A stretch of 64,000 bases of DNA from JBLUOA01 sp048060095 (GTDB lineage: Bacteria > Pseudomonadota > Alphaproteobacteria > Rhodobacterales > Rhodobacteraceae): the NCBI RefSeq assembly GCF_048060095.1, contig NZ_JBLUOA010000004.1:1-64000 (forward strand). The letters are read 5' to 3'. Of the stretch, positions 8,347 to 17,422 are shown piece by piece. Every line of letters begins with the position of its first letter. Positions within the stretch are counted from its first letter, which is position 1. The notes under the pieces are model-generated. The model was not told the DNA's origin. It worked only from the letters and a program-made list of their open reading frames with translations, and did no database searches. Position numbers and translations under genes: made by a program.

Positions 8347-10347
8347 TCATTCAAACTCCATAATCACGTCGTCCACCGCCAGGCTGTCACCCGGTGCAGC
8401 GTTGATCTTCGACACGACCCCGGCACGTTCGGCGCGCAGGATATTTTCCATTTTCATGGCCTCGACACTGGCGAGGGTTTGACCTTCCTGAACGCTTTCG
8501 CCTTCGGTGACGTTGACGGAAACGATCAATCCCGGCATCGGGCAAAGCAGCAGTTTTGAGGTGTCGGCGGCCACTTTCTCCGGCATGAATTCGGCCAGGT
8601 CCGCGATGCGGGGGGTGCGGATCGTCACATCCAAATCGGCACCGCGATAACGGATGCGGAACCCTTCTGTTCGTCCCTCTACCTTCAGCGCCATGCGCGT
8701 GCCGTCGACCTCGACGATTGCCAGACTGCGGCCCGGCACCCAATCGGATGTGACGCGGGCGTTCGTGCCATCGTCGAAAGTCACGGTTGACCCATCGCGA
8801 TCTGCCGAAATCTCAACCGGAAAGCTCTGATCTTGAAGGCGCACTATCCAATCTTCGCCGACATGGCGTTCGTGATTGTCCATCCGGCCAGACACCCGCG
8901 CGCGCCTGATTTCCACAACGCGATGCATGGCAGAGGCCGCCGCCGCGATCCGGCGCAGCGCTGTGTCATCCAAGGTGACGCCGCCAAAGCCTTCGGGATA
9001 TTCTTCTTCAATGAAAGCGGTCGTTATGTCACCCGAAATGAAACGCGGATGGTCCATCACCGCAGACAGGAACGGAATGTTATGGCCTATCCCCTCAATC
9101 TCGAACTCATCCAGCGCGTTGCGCATGATTTCGATGGCGTCAGCGCGGTTGGGCGCCCATGAACACAGCTTGGCGATCATCGGGTCGTAATACATGCTGA
9201 TCTCGCCGCCTTCGAACACGCCGGTATCGTTGCGTACGGCCTTGTCCTTCTCTTCCACCTCGGCAGGCGGGCGGTAGCGCGACAGGCGGCCAATCGACGG
9301 CAAGAAGCCGCGATAGGGGTCTTCGGCGTAAAGTCGGCTTTCGATGGACCAGCCGTTGATTCCGATGTCTTTTTGCTGCAGTGCCAGCTTTTCGCCATAG
9401 GCCACGCGGATCATCTGTTCGACCAGATCGATGCCGGTGATCAGCTCTGTGACCGGGTGTTCGACTTGCAGTCGCGTGTTCATCTCAAGGAAGTAGAAGT
9501 TGCGATCCCCATCGACGATGAATTCCACCGTCCCGGCTGAGCAGTAATCGACAGCCTGCGCCAAGGCGACCGCTTGCTCGCCCATCGACTTGCGCGTTTC
9601 GTCGTCGAGAAACGGGGAGGGCGCCTCTTCCACAACCTTTTGGTTGCGCCGTTGAATCGAGCATTCCCGCTCGTTCAGATAGAGGCAGTTGCCATGCTTG
9701 TCGCCCAGTACTTGAATTTCGATATGGCGCGGCTGGGTGATGAACTTTTCGATGAAGATCCGGTCATCGCCAAAGCTGCTGGCCGCCTCGTTCTTCGAAC
9801 TCTGAAAGCCCTCACGCGCTTCGTCGTCGTTCCAAGCGATGCGCATACCCTTGCCGCCACCGCCGGCGCTGGCCTTGATCATCACCGGATAGCCGATTTC
9901 GTTGCTGATCTTCACCGCCTCGTCGGCGTCTTCGATCAGGCCCATCACGCCGGGCACGGTGGAAACCCCGGCCTCCTGCGCGATTTTCTTACTGGTGATC
10001 TTGTCGCCCATCGCCTCGATCGCACCACGCGGAGGACCGACAAAGGCGACGCCCTCGGCCTCTAGCGCCGCAGCGAACTTGCTGTTCTCGCTTAGAAAAC
10101 CGTAGCCGGGATGCACGGCCTCGGCCCCGGTCTGGCGAACTGCGTCCATGACCTTGTCGATAACGATGTAGGATTGGTTCGCGGGGGGCGGGCCGATGTG
10201 CACCGCCTCGTCGGCCATCTCGACGTGAAGCGCATCCCGATCAGCATCAGAATAGATCGCGACCGTTTTGATGCCCATTTTTTGGGCAGATTTGATCACG
10301 CGGCAAGCGATTTCGCCCCGGTTTGCGATGAGTATTTTCTTAAACAT
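8347..10347 (-). CDS. pccA: Propionyl-CoA carboxylase alpha subunit (biotin carboxylase and BCCP)
   Basis: This 666-residue subunit combines a biotin carboxylase domain (KKILIANRGEIACRV at the start, then the ATP-grasp with its glycine-rich loop GGGGKGMR) with a C-terminal biotin carrier domain. The biotinylated lysine is K632 in EAMKMEN. It carboxylates biotin with ATP and bicarbonate; PccB then transfers the carboxyl group to propionyl-CoA. The ATG at 10347 follows AGAGGG; an in-frame TTG one codon upstream is an alternative. pccB ends 11 bp upstream, so the two subunits are co-transcribed. A methylcrotonyl-CoA carboxylase subunit would look similar, but the neighbours point to propionyl-CoA. 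Confidence 0.95.
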   Translation of the reverse strand: MFKKILIANRGEIACRVIKSAQKMGIKTVAIYSDADRDALHVEMADEAVHIGPPPANQSYIVIDKVMDAVRQTGAEAVHPGYGFLSENSKFAAALEAEGVAFVGPPRGAIEAMGDKITSKKIAQEAGVSTVPGVMGLIEDADEAVKISNEIGYPVMIKASAGGGGKGMRIAWNDDEAREGFQSSKNEAASSFGDDRIFIEKFITQPRHIEIQVLGDKHGNCLYLNERECSIQRRNQKVVEEAPSPFLDDETRKSMGEQAVALAQAVDYCSAGTVEFIVDGDRNFYFLEMNTRLQVEHPVTELITGIDLVEQMIRVAYGEKLALQQKDIGINGWSIESRLYAEDPYRGFLPSIGRLSRYRPPAEVEEKDKAVRNDTGVFEGGEISMYYDPMIAKLCSWAPNRADAIEIMRNALDEFEIEGIGHNIPFLSAVMDHPRFISGDITTAFIEEEYPEGFGGVTLDDTALRRIAAAASAMHRVVEIRRARVSGRMDNHERHVGEDWIVRLQDQSFPVEISADRDGSTVTFDDGTNARVTSDWVPGRSLAIVEVDGTRMALKVEGRTEGFRIRYRGADLDVTIRTPRIADLAEFMPEKVAADTSKLLLCPMPGLIVSVNVTEGESVQEGQTLASVEAMKMENILRAERAGVVSKINAAPGDSLAVDDVIMEFE

Positions 10348-10358
10348 CAAACAGCCCT

Positions 10359-11891
10359 CTAAAGTGGAATATTGTCATGTTTTTTCCACGGGTTACTTAG
10401 CTTTTTGGTCCGCAGGGCAGCAAAGGCTCGCGCGACACGAAGCCGGGTGGAATGTGGCATGATTACTTCGTCGATGAAGCCGCGTTCGGCGGCGACGAAA
10501 GGATTGGCGAAGCGGTCCTCGTAATCCTTCGTATGGGCTGCGATCTTGTCGGCATCACCCAGATCGGTGCGGTGGATGATCTCGGTCGCGCCCTTGGCGC
10601 CCATCACCGCGATCTCGGCCGTAGGCCAGGCATAGTTGACATCGCCGCGCAGATGCTTGGACGCCATCACGTCATAGGCGCCGCCATAGGCTTTGCGAGT
10701 AATCACCGTTACTTTCGGCACGGTCGCCTCACCATAGGCAAATAGCAGTTTGGCCCCGTGCTTGATGACGCCGCCATATTCCTGGGACGTCCCCGGCAGG
10801 AACCCCGGCACATCGACGAAGGTAAGGATAGGGATTTCGAAGGCATCACAGAACCGCACGAACCGCGCGGCCTTGCGGCTGCTGTCGATATCCAGACACC
10901 CCGCCAGCACCATTGGCTGGTTTGCTACCACACCGACGGTTTGACCCTCAAGGCGGATAAACCCAGTCAGTATATTCTTGGCGAAGTCTGATTGAATCTC
11001 ATAGAAATCGCCCTCATCCGCGGTTTTGCGAATGAGTTCGACCATATCGTATGGCTGGTTGGGATTATTCGGAATCAGTGTGTCCAGTGACTGCTCTACC
11101 CGGCCCGGCTTGTCAAAGAACGGACGCACCGGTGCTTTTTCCCGGTTGTTTAGCGGCAGGAAGTCCACCAGACGCCGCACTTCGGCCAGAGCGGAAACAT
11201 CGTCCTCAAACGCGGCATCGGCCACGCTGGATTTGCGGGTGTGGGTGCTTGCCCCGCCCAGCTCTTCTGCCGTCACCTGTTCGTTGGTGACTGTTTTGAC
11301 CACATCCGGGCCCGTCACGAACATGTAGGAGGTATCTTTGACCATGAAGATGAAATCGGTCATGGCAGGCGAATAGACCGCACCGCCTGCACAGGGGCCC
11401 ATGATAACGCTGATCTGCGGAATGACGCCCGAGGCCATGATGTTGCGCTGGAATACTTCGGCATAGCCCGCCAGTGATGCAACACCCTCTTGGATACGCG
11501 CGCCGCCCGAGTCGTTCAGCCCGATCACCGGCGCGCCGACTTTCATTGCCATATCCATGATCTTGCAGATCTTCTGGGCGTGCGTTTCGCTCAAGCTGCC
11601 GCCGAAGACGGTAAAATCCTGACTGAAGACATAGACCTGCCGACCATTGATGGTGCCCCAACCGGTGACGACTCCGTCGCCCGGCATCTTGACCTCATCC
11701 ATGCCGAAATCGGTACAGCGATGCGCCACGAACGTATCGAATTCCTCAAAGCTGCCTTCATCCAACAGGACGTCGATGCGTTCCCGCGAAGTCAGTTTTC
11801 CTTTGGCGTGCTGGGCGTCGATGCGGTGCTGCCCGCCACCTGCGTAGGCCTCGGTCCGCCGCCCTTCGAGTTCTTCGATTGTTTCTATCAT
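10359..11891 (-). CDS. pccB: Propionyl-CoA carboxylase beta subunit (carboxyltransferase)
   Basis: The 510-residue carboxyltransferase subunit forms (S)-methylmalonyl-CoA from propionyl-CoA with PccA. The crotonase-like N and C halves are visible through MGPCAGGAVYSPAMTDF and, near the C-terminus, YGGAYDVMASK. The start at 11891 (MIETIEELEGRR) matches family length; an open frame to 12029 adds residues unlike PccB. pccA follows after 11 bp. Upstream lies a divergent regulator of the PccR type, known in Rhodobacter sphaeroides to control pccB in response to propionate and acetate growth. The 302 bp between them carry TTTGC-type repeats that could be its operator. Confidence 0.95.
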   Translation of the reverse strand: MIETIEELEGRRTEAYAGGGQHRIDAQHAKGKLTSRERIDVLLDEGSFEEFDTFVAHRCTDFGMDEVKMPGDGVVTGWGTINGRQVYVFSQDFTVFGGSLSETHAQKICKIMDMAMKVGAPVIGLNDSGGARIQEGVASLAGYAEVFQRNIMASGVIPQISVIMGPCAGGAVYSPAMTDFIFMVKDTSYMFVTGPDVVKTVTNEQVTAEELGGASTHTRKSSVADAAFEDDVSALAEVRRLVDFLPLNNREKAPVRPFFDKPGRVEQSLDTLIPNNPNQPYDMVELIRKTADEGDFYEIQSDFAKNILTGFIRLEGQTVGVVANQPMVLAGCLDIDSSRKAARFVRFCDAFEIPILTFVDVPGFLPGTSQEYGGVIKHGAKLLFAYGEATVPKVTVITRKAYGGAYDVMASKHLRGDVNYAWPTAEIAVMGAKGATEIIHRTDLGDADKIAAHTKDYEDRFANPFVAAERGFIDEVIMPHSTRLRVARAFAALRTKKLSNPWKKHDNIPL

Positions 11892-12069
11892 CGCAGCATC
11901 CCATGCTTCATCATTGACGGAGTCAAAAAAGTGGCTTGGTCGTTGGTTTAACGAGCAACAAACGGCAACATTATTGCGGTCTCGTTCGGAGCGCGTAGAC
12001 AACCTCTGCGGTAGCCGACGCCCCCTCAACTTGCCTCGCGATTAGCGCTGAGAATCGAGATTTACTTGC

Positions 12070-12081
12070 TTTGCGGGCAAA
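12070..12081. promoter_or_regulatory. Candidate PccR-type operator (TTTGC-GG-GCAAA)
   Basis: The sequence TTTGCGGGCAAA is a perfect inverted repeat of TTTGC around a 2-bp centre. PccR of Rhodobacter sphaeroides (ScfR family) is reported to need TTTGCAAA-type motifs upstream of pccB, so this is the best candidate operator. It sits about 180 bp upstream of the pccB start codon and about 110 bp before the regulator gene. Assignment is by motif resemblance only. Confidence 0.45.
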
Positions 12082-12170
12082 CCGTGGTAGGCAACGTGGC
12101 ATAGCAAGAACGTTGATTGGAAATGAATAATGGCGTGCATGCGAAGCGTTCACTACCAAAAAGGCCACAA

Positions 12171-12186
12171 TATGCAAACTTGCGAA
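12171..12186. promoter_or_regulatory. Second candidate PccR-type operator next to the regulator start
   Basis: TATGCAAACTTGCGAA consists of two adjacent 8-mers (TATGCAAA and CTTGCGAA), each close to the TTTGCAAA element described for PccR and resembling the RamB/ScfR family consensus. It ends 8 bp before the regulator ATG, a position suited to autoregulation. A similar half-site, AACTTGCGAAAA, occurs just inside the coding sequence near 12233-12244. Two mismatches in the second 8-mer keep confidence low. Confidence 0.35.
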
Positions 12187-12193
12187 CACGCTC

Positions 12194-13612
12194 ATGGCGG
12201 AGCGTAAACTCTTTGCTGGTGCCCGACTTCGTAACTTGCGAAAAGATGAGAATCTATCTCAGAGAGATTTCGCAAAGCGGCTTGGCATATCAGCTAGCTA
12301 TCTGAATCAACTGGAAAACAATCAACGACCGTTGTCGGCTGCGGTCATGCTGGCACTTGTTGATAACTTCGAAATTGACCTGACATCCTTTGCCGAGGAT
12401 GAGAGCATTCGTCTTGCTGCAGATCTGAATGAAGCCCTTGCAGAACCGATTTTGGCGGGGCACCGCCCTTCGAAACAAGAGACGAAAGCGGCAATGGCCC
12501 ACGCGCCGGAGTTTGTTCGTGCCCTTCTTGCTTTCCACACCGGCTATCAAAACCTTAAGAATAGCCTGGTTTCGCTGAACGACATTCTGGAAAAGGGTCA
12601 GATTCCGGCTATACCGCTGCCATATGAGGAGGTGCGGGACTTTTTTCACTATAGCGACAACTACTTTGACAGCCTAGATAAGGCCGCCGAGGCCCGTGCG
12701 CGCGAAGTGGGAATCGATGGAATTAAAAACAAATCCGCCGCAGTCGACCGTCTGGCTGAAAAACATGGTATTTCAGTTTCGTTCGAACGCGGAAAACTGC
12801 CCGGGGAAACACTCAGTGAACTTCACCCGGACTCAAAGCGTCTGATTATCAATACGGCGCACCCGGAACCCAGCCAGACCTTCCTGCTTTGGCATCAAAT
12901 CGCCTTGCTGGAAGATACGGATGAGATTGACAGGATTGTGGACGAGGCAGGGTTTCAAACCCCGGAAGGACGTTCGATCGCACGTATGGCCCTCGCAAAT
13001 TTCAGCGCCGGGGCCACGATCATGCCATACGGAGAATTCCTCGCCATAGCCTCGGACCTTCGCCATGATCTGGAGCTTTTGGCGAGCAAATTTGGTGCCA
13101 GCCTCGAACAGGTTGCGCACCGTCTGAGCACGCTTCAGCGGACAGGGGCGAAAGGTGTGCCGTTCTATTTCATGCGTGTCGACAGAGCAGGAGCAATCAC
13201 AAAGCGCCACAGCACGACCCGTTTGCAGTTCGCCAGATATGGCGGTGCATGTCCTTTGTGGAATGTTCATCAGGCATTCGAAACGCCCGGAGAAATCGTG
13301 CGGCAACTGGCCGAAACACCCGACGGTGAACGCTATGTGTGTATTGCAAGAACGATTACGAAAAGAGGCCAGGGGTTCAACGCGCCTATCAGACGATATG
13401 CCATCGCCCTTGGCAGCCCGGTCGAATACGTGAAAGACATCGTTTACGGTGACGACCTCAAGGTAAACCTGCTTGAGGCTTACGACAAGATCGGTATCTC
13501 ATGCCGAATTTGCAACCGCACAGAATGTCCGCAAAGGGCGGTCCCACCGATTGATCGCAATATCCTGGTCGACACCCACACCCGCAGAATCGTGCCGTTT
13601 CGGATTGAGTAG
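12194..13612 (+). CDS. pccR: ScfR-family (PccR/RamB-like) short-chain acyl-CoA responsive regulator
   Basis: This 472-residue regulator starts with an XRE helix-turn-helix (about residues 8-62, with LSQRDFAKRLGISASYLNQLE). A central IrrE/ImmA-like region and the C-terminal DUF2083 domain of the short-chain fatty acyl-CoA regulator family follow. The C-terminus carries the conserved cysteine cluster CRICNRTECPQR. It is divergent from pccB, the same arrangement as reported for PccR in Rhodobacter sphaeroides. It probably senses propionyl-CoA or a related acyl-CoA and controls the pccBA-mcm run. The symbol is assigned by family and context, not by direct comparison. No strong ribosome binding site is seen. 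Confidence 0.85.
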   Translation: MAERKLFAGARLRNLRKDENLSQRDFAKRLGISASYLNQLENNQRPLSAAVMLALVDNFEIDLTSFAEDESIRLAADLNEALAEPILAGHRPSKQETKAAMAHAPEFVRALLAFHTGYQNLKNSLVSLNDILEKGQIPAIPLPYEEVRDFFHYSDNYFDSLDKAAEARAREVGIDGIKNKSAAVDRLAEKHGISVSFERGKLPGETLSELHPDSKRLIINTAHPEPSQTFLLWHQIALLEDTDEIDRIVDEAGFQTPEGRSIARMALANFSAGATIMPYGEFLAIASDLRHDLELLASKFGASLEQVAHRLSTLQRTGAKGVPFYFMRVDRAGAITKRHSTTRLQFARYGGACPLWNVHQAFETPGEIVRQLAETPDGERYVCIARTITKRGQGFNAPIRRYAIALGSPVEYVKDIVYGDDLKVNLLEAYDKIGISCRICNRTECPQRAVPPIDRNILVDTHTRRIVPFRIE

Positions 13613-13621
13613 CGGTTCGTC

Positions 13622-13683
13622 TTGGCTGTGTCGCGAGCTTTCATACAGCCGAACGGCACCCTATCGACCGGACACATTTGTCC
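13622..13683. terminator. Two weak inverted repeats between convergent pccR-like and soxG genes
   Basis: The 148-bp gap between the convergent genes contains GGCTGT/ACAGCC (13624-13629 with 13645-13650) and GGACA-CATT-TGTCC (13670-13683). Either could help stop transcription, as expected between convergent genes, but neither is followed by a clear T-run. Treat this as a weak candidate. Confidence 0.2.
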
Positions 13684-13760
13684 AGCCTGAGCCAACACGG
13701 CCCATGCGGGTGTTTGAGACGCGGATCGTAGATCGAAGATTTCAGATCAGGATGTGATCC

Positions 13761-14255
13761 TCACGCCATCGCGCGGGTCAGGAAATCCTCGATCATGTTG
13801 CCATAGCTTTGCTCGACCGCGCATTCAAAGCCGTCTTCGCAGCGCAGCACCAGCGCCTTGACGCCGAAGAATTCAGTATAGCTGCTGGCGTCGGGGGCAA
13901 AGACGGCATCGTGCAGGTCAAGCGGGCAGCCGATGGACATGACCTCTGCCGCGTCGGGGCCGGTGATGCGAAAGAAGGTTTGCGTGTCTGAGACCCGCAC
14001 GATAGAGATCTCGGCGGGTGCGGTTTCGGGCTTCAAGGCGTCGATCAGGGCGGCCTCGTTTTCCAGCGCGTCGCGCAGCAGCCAGCGGTTGGGACCGATA
14101 TGGCACAGGCTGGCACTGTCGTTGCGCGTGCGCGTGTTGGGGTCGTTCGGGAAACTCAATCTGTCTTTACACCAAGCGTTCAGCTCCTTCTGCGGCCCTT
14201 TGAGGTCAAACAGGGCGTAGATCGGCAGGCGCTCTATCCGGGCGTCATATGTCAT
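13761..14255 (-). CDS. soxG: Sarcosine oxidase gamma subunit
   Basis: This 164-residue protein is the small structural subunit of heterotetrameric sarcosine oxidase. It shows the aminomethyltransferase-like fold segments typical of SoxG (RVSDTQTFFRITGPDAAEVMSIG broken across the family core, and a C-terminal segment with EQSYGNMIEDFL). It is the last gene of the soxBDAG operon, one base after soxA, and no other role is known for this family. The subunit packs on the folate-binding half of SoxA. Confidence 0.9.
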   Translation of the reverse strand: MTYDARIERLPIYALFDLKGPQKELNAWCKDRLSFPNDPNTRTRNDSASLCHIGPNRWLLRDALENEAALIDALKPETAPAEISIVRVSDTQTFFRITGPDAAEVMSIGCPLDLHDAVFAPDASSYTEFFGVKALVLRCEDGFECAVEQSYGNMIEDFLTRAMA

Positions 14256-14256
14256 A

Positions 14257-17163
14257 TCAGGACCTCAGCCTTTCGCCGTCAACGTCATAGTGGATCGGCG
14301 GTGTGACCCGCGCGGGGATCACCGCGTCGTTCAGACGCACATGCACGGTTTCACCGTGGCGGGAATGGCCGTTTTCCAGCAAGGCCAGCCCGACCCAACG
14401 TTCGTGCACCGTGCTGTAGACGCAGGCGGTGACGAAGCCTTCGGTTGGTTTGCGGTCCCCGCCCGGTGTCAGGGGCGCGCCTTCCGGGATCATGCGATCC
14501 GGTTCGGGGATCACGCCCACCAGTTCGCGCCGATTGGACGTGCCCGCGCGGCGCAGCGCAACAGAGCGTTTGCCAAGGTAGTCGGGTTTCTTCTTGGACA
14601 TCGCCCAGCCAAGGCCAAGATCGAAGGGATCGATCGGCCCGTCAACTTCGTGGCCCAAGGATAGAAACCCTTTTTCGACGCGCAGCACATGGCTTGCTTC
14701 TGATCCGATGGGCGCGATGCCAAAGGGCGCGCCAGCTTCCAGTATCTTCTCCCACAGGCGCAGCAGGTCGCGCGGGGCGACGTTGACCTCGAACGAAAGC
14801 TCTCCGGTGAAGCTGACACGCACCACGCGCGCCGGGATGTCTGCGACATGTCCATCCGAGAAGGCCATAAACGGCAGAGCTTCGGGCGAGATGTCGATAT
14901 CCGTGCCAAGCGCCTGCATGACTTCGCGGGCTTTGGGGCCGCAGATGGTGGCGTTGTTCCATTGGCTTGTGACGGTGGTGATAAACACGTTCCAGTCGGG
15001 GAACTCTGTTTGCAGGATTTCCTCCATATGGCCGTTCATTGCATCTGCATGACCGGTGGAGGTCGAGATGATCCAACGATCCTCGGACAACCGTAGGGCC
15101 ACCCCGTCATCCATCACCAGTCCGTCGTCGCTTAGCATCAGGCCATAGCGGGCGCGGCCCGGTTTCAGGCTGGACATGATATTTGTGTAGAGATGATCGA
15201 GGAAGCGCCCCACATCGCGCCCCTTCAACTCGAACGTGCCGAGGGGGGAGCCGTCATAGACGCCCACGCCATTGCGAACGGCACGGCATTCCCGGTTGAC
15301 CGCATCCTGAAATTCCTCGCCGTCCTGCGGGAAATATCCCGGGCGGCGCCAGCGCGCACCGGCTTCGTACATGAATGCACCTTGGGCGAGGTTCCAGGCG
15401 GTGATCGGCGTATGGCGATAGGGCAGGGCGACACTTTCTTCCCGAATACCGCCAATCGCACCGAAAGACACGGGCGTATAAGGGGCGCGGAAGGTGGTGG
15501 TGCCGACCTCATCCAGCGGCAGGCCCTTTTGCATGGCGACGGTGCCGATGATGTTGATGTTGCCGACCTTGCCCTGATCTATCCCCATGCCGCCCGTGGT
15601 GTAGCGTTTGACATGTTCGACATTGTCATAGCCTTCGCGCAGGGCCAGATGCACGTCGTCGACGGAGACATCGTTTTGCAAATCGAGGAACGCCTTGCCA
15701 CTGGCCGTTTCGACGCGCCAGAGCGGATCGACGCTGTAGTCCAGATCGTCGGAAGCGGGGATATCGAGGAGCATGCCGCCGTTTGCACCAGCTTCCGCAC
15801 CGCCGCGCAGCGCGTCCGCCAGCGTCAGGTCGCCGTTTGCGGCCCCCGCACAGGTTGCGGCTTGGGCGGCCTTATCGGGGCGAAAGGTGGACAGCTCCTC
15901 ATCATAGGTCAAGCTGCCCCGCGATTGGGACCACAGGTGCACCGCAGGGTTCCACCCGCCGGAGATCGCCACCAGATCGCAGCCGAGCTTGCGACCTGCG
16001 CCGCCTTTCGCGGGCGCGACGGTCACCGCCTTGACGCGGCCCCTGCCATGGACGGTCGTGATGACGTGACCGGCCAGAATTTCTACTTCGGGCACGGCGG
16101 CGCGGGCTGCGTCGGGCACGGTTTCGCGACTGTCGACAATGGCTGCGATCTCGATCCCCGCGGCAAGCATGTCCGCCGCAACCGCATAGGCGGAGTTGTT
16201 GTTGGTAAAGATCACAGCGCGTTTGCCGGGGCGGACGGCGTAGCGATTGACATAGGCCTGAACGGCAGAGGCCAGCATGATGCCGGGACGGTCATTGTTG
16301 CCGAAAACGAGCGTGCGTTCGATTGCGCCCGTCGCACACAAGACCTGCTTGGCCCGGACGCGCCAGTTTCGTTCAAGGATCGACTCCTGTTCAGGTGCGC
16401 GTTCGTTCACCATCACGAAATTATGCTCGCGGTAGCCCCAGACGGTGGCATCCTGAAGATGCCGCACATTGGGCATTGTCGCCAGTTCGGCCACCGCCGC
16501 GTGGACCCATTCCATCGCGGGCTTTCCGTCAATCGACAGGCTCCGATTCAGCAAACTGCCGCCGGGCTGCGTGCCTTCGTCCACCAGCATCACGTGCTGT
16601 CCGGCGCGGCCCGCCACCAATGCCGCCATCAGACCCGCCGGACCCGCGCCTGCGATCAATAGATCGCAATGGGCATAGCGGTTCTCGAAATGTCCGTTTT
16701 TGGGAGCTTCGGCAGGCGCGCCCGCCAGTCCCGCCGCCTTGCGGATGGAAGGCTCATAGAAATGCCAGTTCGGCCACTTGAAGGTCTTGTAGTAAAACCC
16801 GGCAGGGATGAACCGCGCGAACAATTGGTTGATCGCGCCGATATCCAGCTCCGGTGAGGGCCAGCAATTGACGGATTTTGCCACAAGACCGTCACGCAGG
16901 GGAACCGTCGTGACGGGGCGGTTGCCGGAGGCGTCCTCGCCCATAAGCTCAACCAGTGTCGAGGGTTCCTCGACCCCCGATCCCACGATCCCGCGCGGGC
17001 GGTGGTATTTGAAACTGCGGGCGGTCAGACGCATGCCGTTGGCCAAGAGGGCTGAGGCCAAAGTGTCACCTTCAAAGCCCTGATAAGACCGCCCGTTGAA
17101 GGTGAAACTCAGCGGTTTGGTGCGGTCGATCAAACCGCCATTCTGCAAACGGTCAGCCTGCAT
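14257..17163 (-). CDS. soxA: Sarcosine oxidase alpha subunit
   Basis: At 968 residues this has the expected length of SoxA. An N-terminal ferredoxin-like Fer2_4 region (residues ~15-100) precedes an NAD-binding Rossmann domain with GAGPAG at residues 172-177. The C-terminal ~400 residues resemble aminomethyltransferase (GcvT), which binds tetrahydrofolate and receives the methyl group as methylene-THF. With SoxB it oxidises sarcosine to glycine. The ATG at 17163 overlaps the end of soxD by 11 bp; an open frame continues to 17187, so the start could be slightly earlier. Dimethylglycine-related oxidases share the GcvT half, but the BDAG order is diagnostic. Confidence 0.95.
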   Translation of the reverse strand: MQADRLQNGGLIDRTKPLSFTFNGRSYQGFEGDTLASALLANGMRLTARSFKYHRPRGIVGSGVEEPSTLVELMGEDASGNRPVTTVPLRDGLVAKSVNCWPSPELDIGAINQLFARFIPAGFYYKTFKWPNWHFYEPSIRKAAGLAGAPAEAPKNGHFENRYAHCDLLIAGAGPAGLMAALVAGRAGQHVMLVDEGTQPGGSLLNRSLSIDGKPAMEWVHAAVAELATMPNVRHLQDATVWGYREHNFVMVNERAPEQESILERNWRVRAKQVLCATGAIERTLVFGNNDRPGIMLASAVQAYVNRYAVRPGKRAVIFTNNNSAYAVAADMLAAGIEIAAIVDSRETVPDAARAAVPEVEILAGHVITTVHGRGRVKAVTVAPAKGGAGRKLGCDLVAISGGWNPAVHLWSQSRGSLTYDEELSTFRPDKAAQAATCAGAANGDLTLADALRGGAEAGANGGMLLDIPASDDLDYSVDPLWRVETASGKAFLDLQNDVSVDDVHLALREGYDNVEHVKRYTTGGMGIDQGKVGNINIIGTVAMQKGLPLDEVGTTTFRAPYTPVSFGAIGGIREESVALPYRHTPITAWNLAQGAFMYEAGARWRRPGYFPQDGEEFQDAVNRECRAVRNGVGVYDGSPLGTFELKGRDVGRFLDHLYTNIMSSLKPGRARYGLMLSDDGLVMDDGVALRLSEDRWIISTSTGHADAMNGHMEEILQTEFPDWNVFITTVTSQWNNATICGPKAREVMQALGTDIDISPEALPFMAFSDGHVADIPARVVRVSFTGELSFEVNVAPRDLLRLWEKILEAGAPFGIAPIGSEASHVLRVEKGFLSLGHEVDGPIDPFDLGLGWAMSKKKPDYLGKRSVALRRAGTSNRRELVGVIPEPDRMIPEGAPLTPGGDRKPTEGFVTACVYSTVHERWVGLALLENGHSRHGETVHVRLNDAVIPARVTPPIHYDVDGERLRS

Positions 17164-17410
17164 CGCCCGGACCCTCCACAATGTCATGGGTGCGGGTGTC
17201 TCGCCAGATGGTCAGCCATGTGCCGCAGCCTTTGACATGCCACCAGCGTTCCTCAACCGGGCCAAGCGGATTTGGAACCTGCGTCAGATAGTCCGTCCAT
17301 TCCCGGTCGCTGACGGCGTTCGGATCTGGGCGATGCGGTTTGACCGGGCCGCCAAAAGCGAATTCCGCTTCGTTTCGGGGGCCGCAAAAGGGGCAGGGGA
17401 TGTTCATCAT
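17153..17410 (-). CDS. soxD: Sarcosine oxidase delta subunit
   Basis: An 85-residue zinc-binding subunit of sarcosine oxidase. The zinc ligands are visible as CPFCG near the start and HVKGCGTW further on, as in the SoxD family. It lies between soxB and soxA, 12 bp after soxB, and its 3' end overlaps the start of soxA. The ATG at 17410 is chosen because AGGAGC lies 8 bases upstream; the next codon is also ATG. Confidence 0.92.
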   Translation of the reverse strand: MMNIPCPFCGPRNEAEFAFGGPVKPHRPDPNAVSDREWTDYLTQVPNPLGPVEERWWHVKGCGTWLTIWRDTRTHDIVEGPGDAG

Positions 17411-17422
17411 GGCGGGCTGCTC

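Larger units (their letters stand above)
11892..12193. promoter_or_regulatory. Divergent pccB / pccR-like regulatory region
   Basis: This 302-bp non-coding stretch separates the divergent starts of pccB and the ScfR-type regulator. It is locally more AT-rich than the flanking genes near 12110-12180. It holds two groups of TTTGC/GCAAA elements (annotated separately). No RNA gene or convincing small ORF is seen. Promoters for both directions must lie here, but I could not assign clear -35/-10 pairs. Confidence 0.6.

Noticed and set aside
15193..16662. 489-codon open frame on the plus strand opposite soxA
   Set aside because: It lies entirely antisense to a well-supported gene and has no recognisable domain; high GC content makes long antisense frames common.
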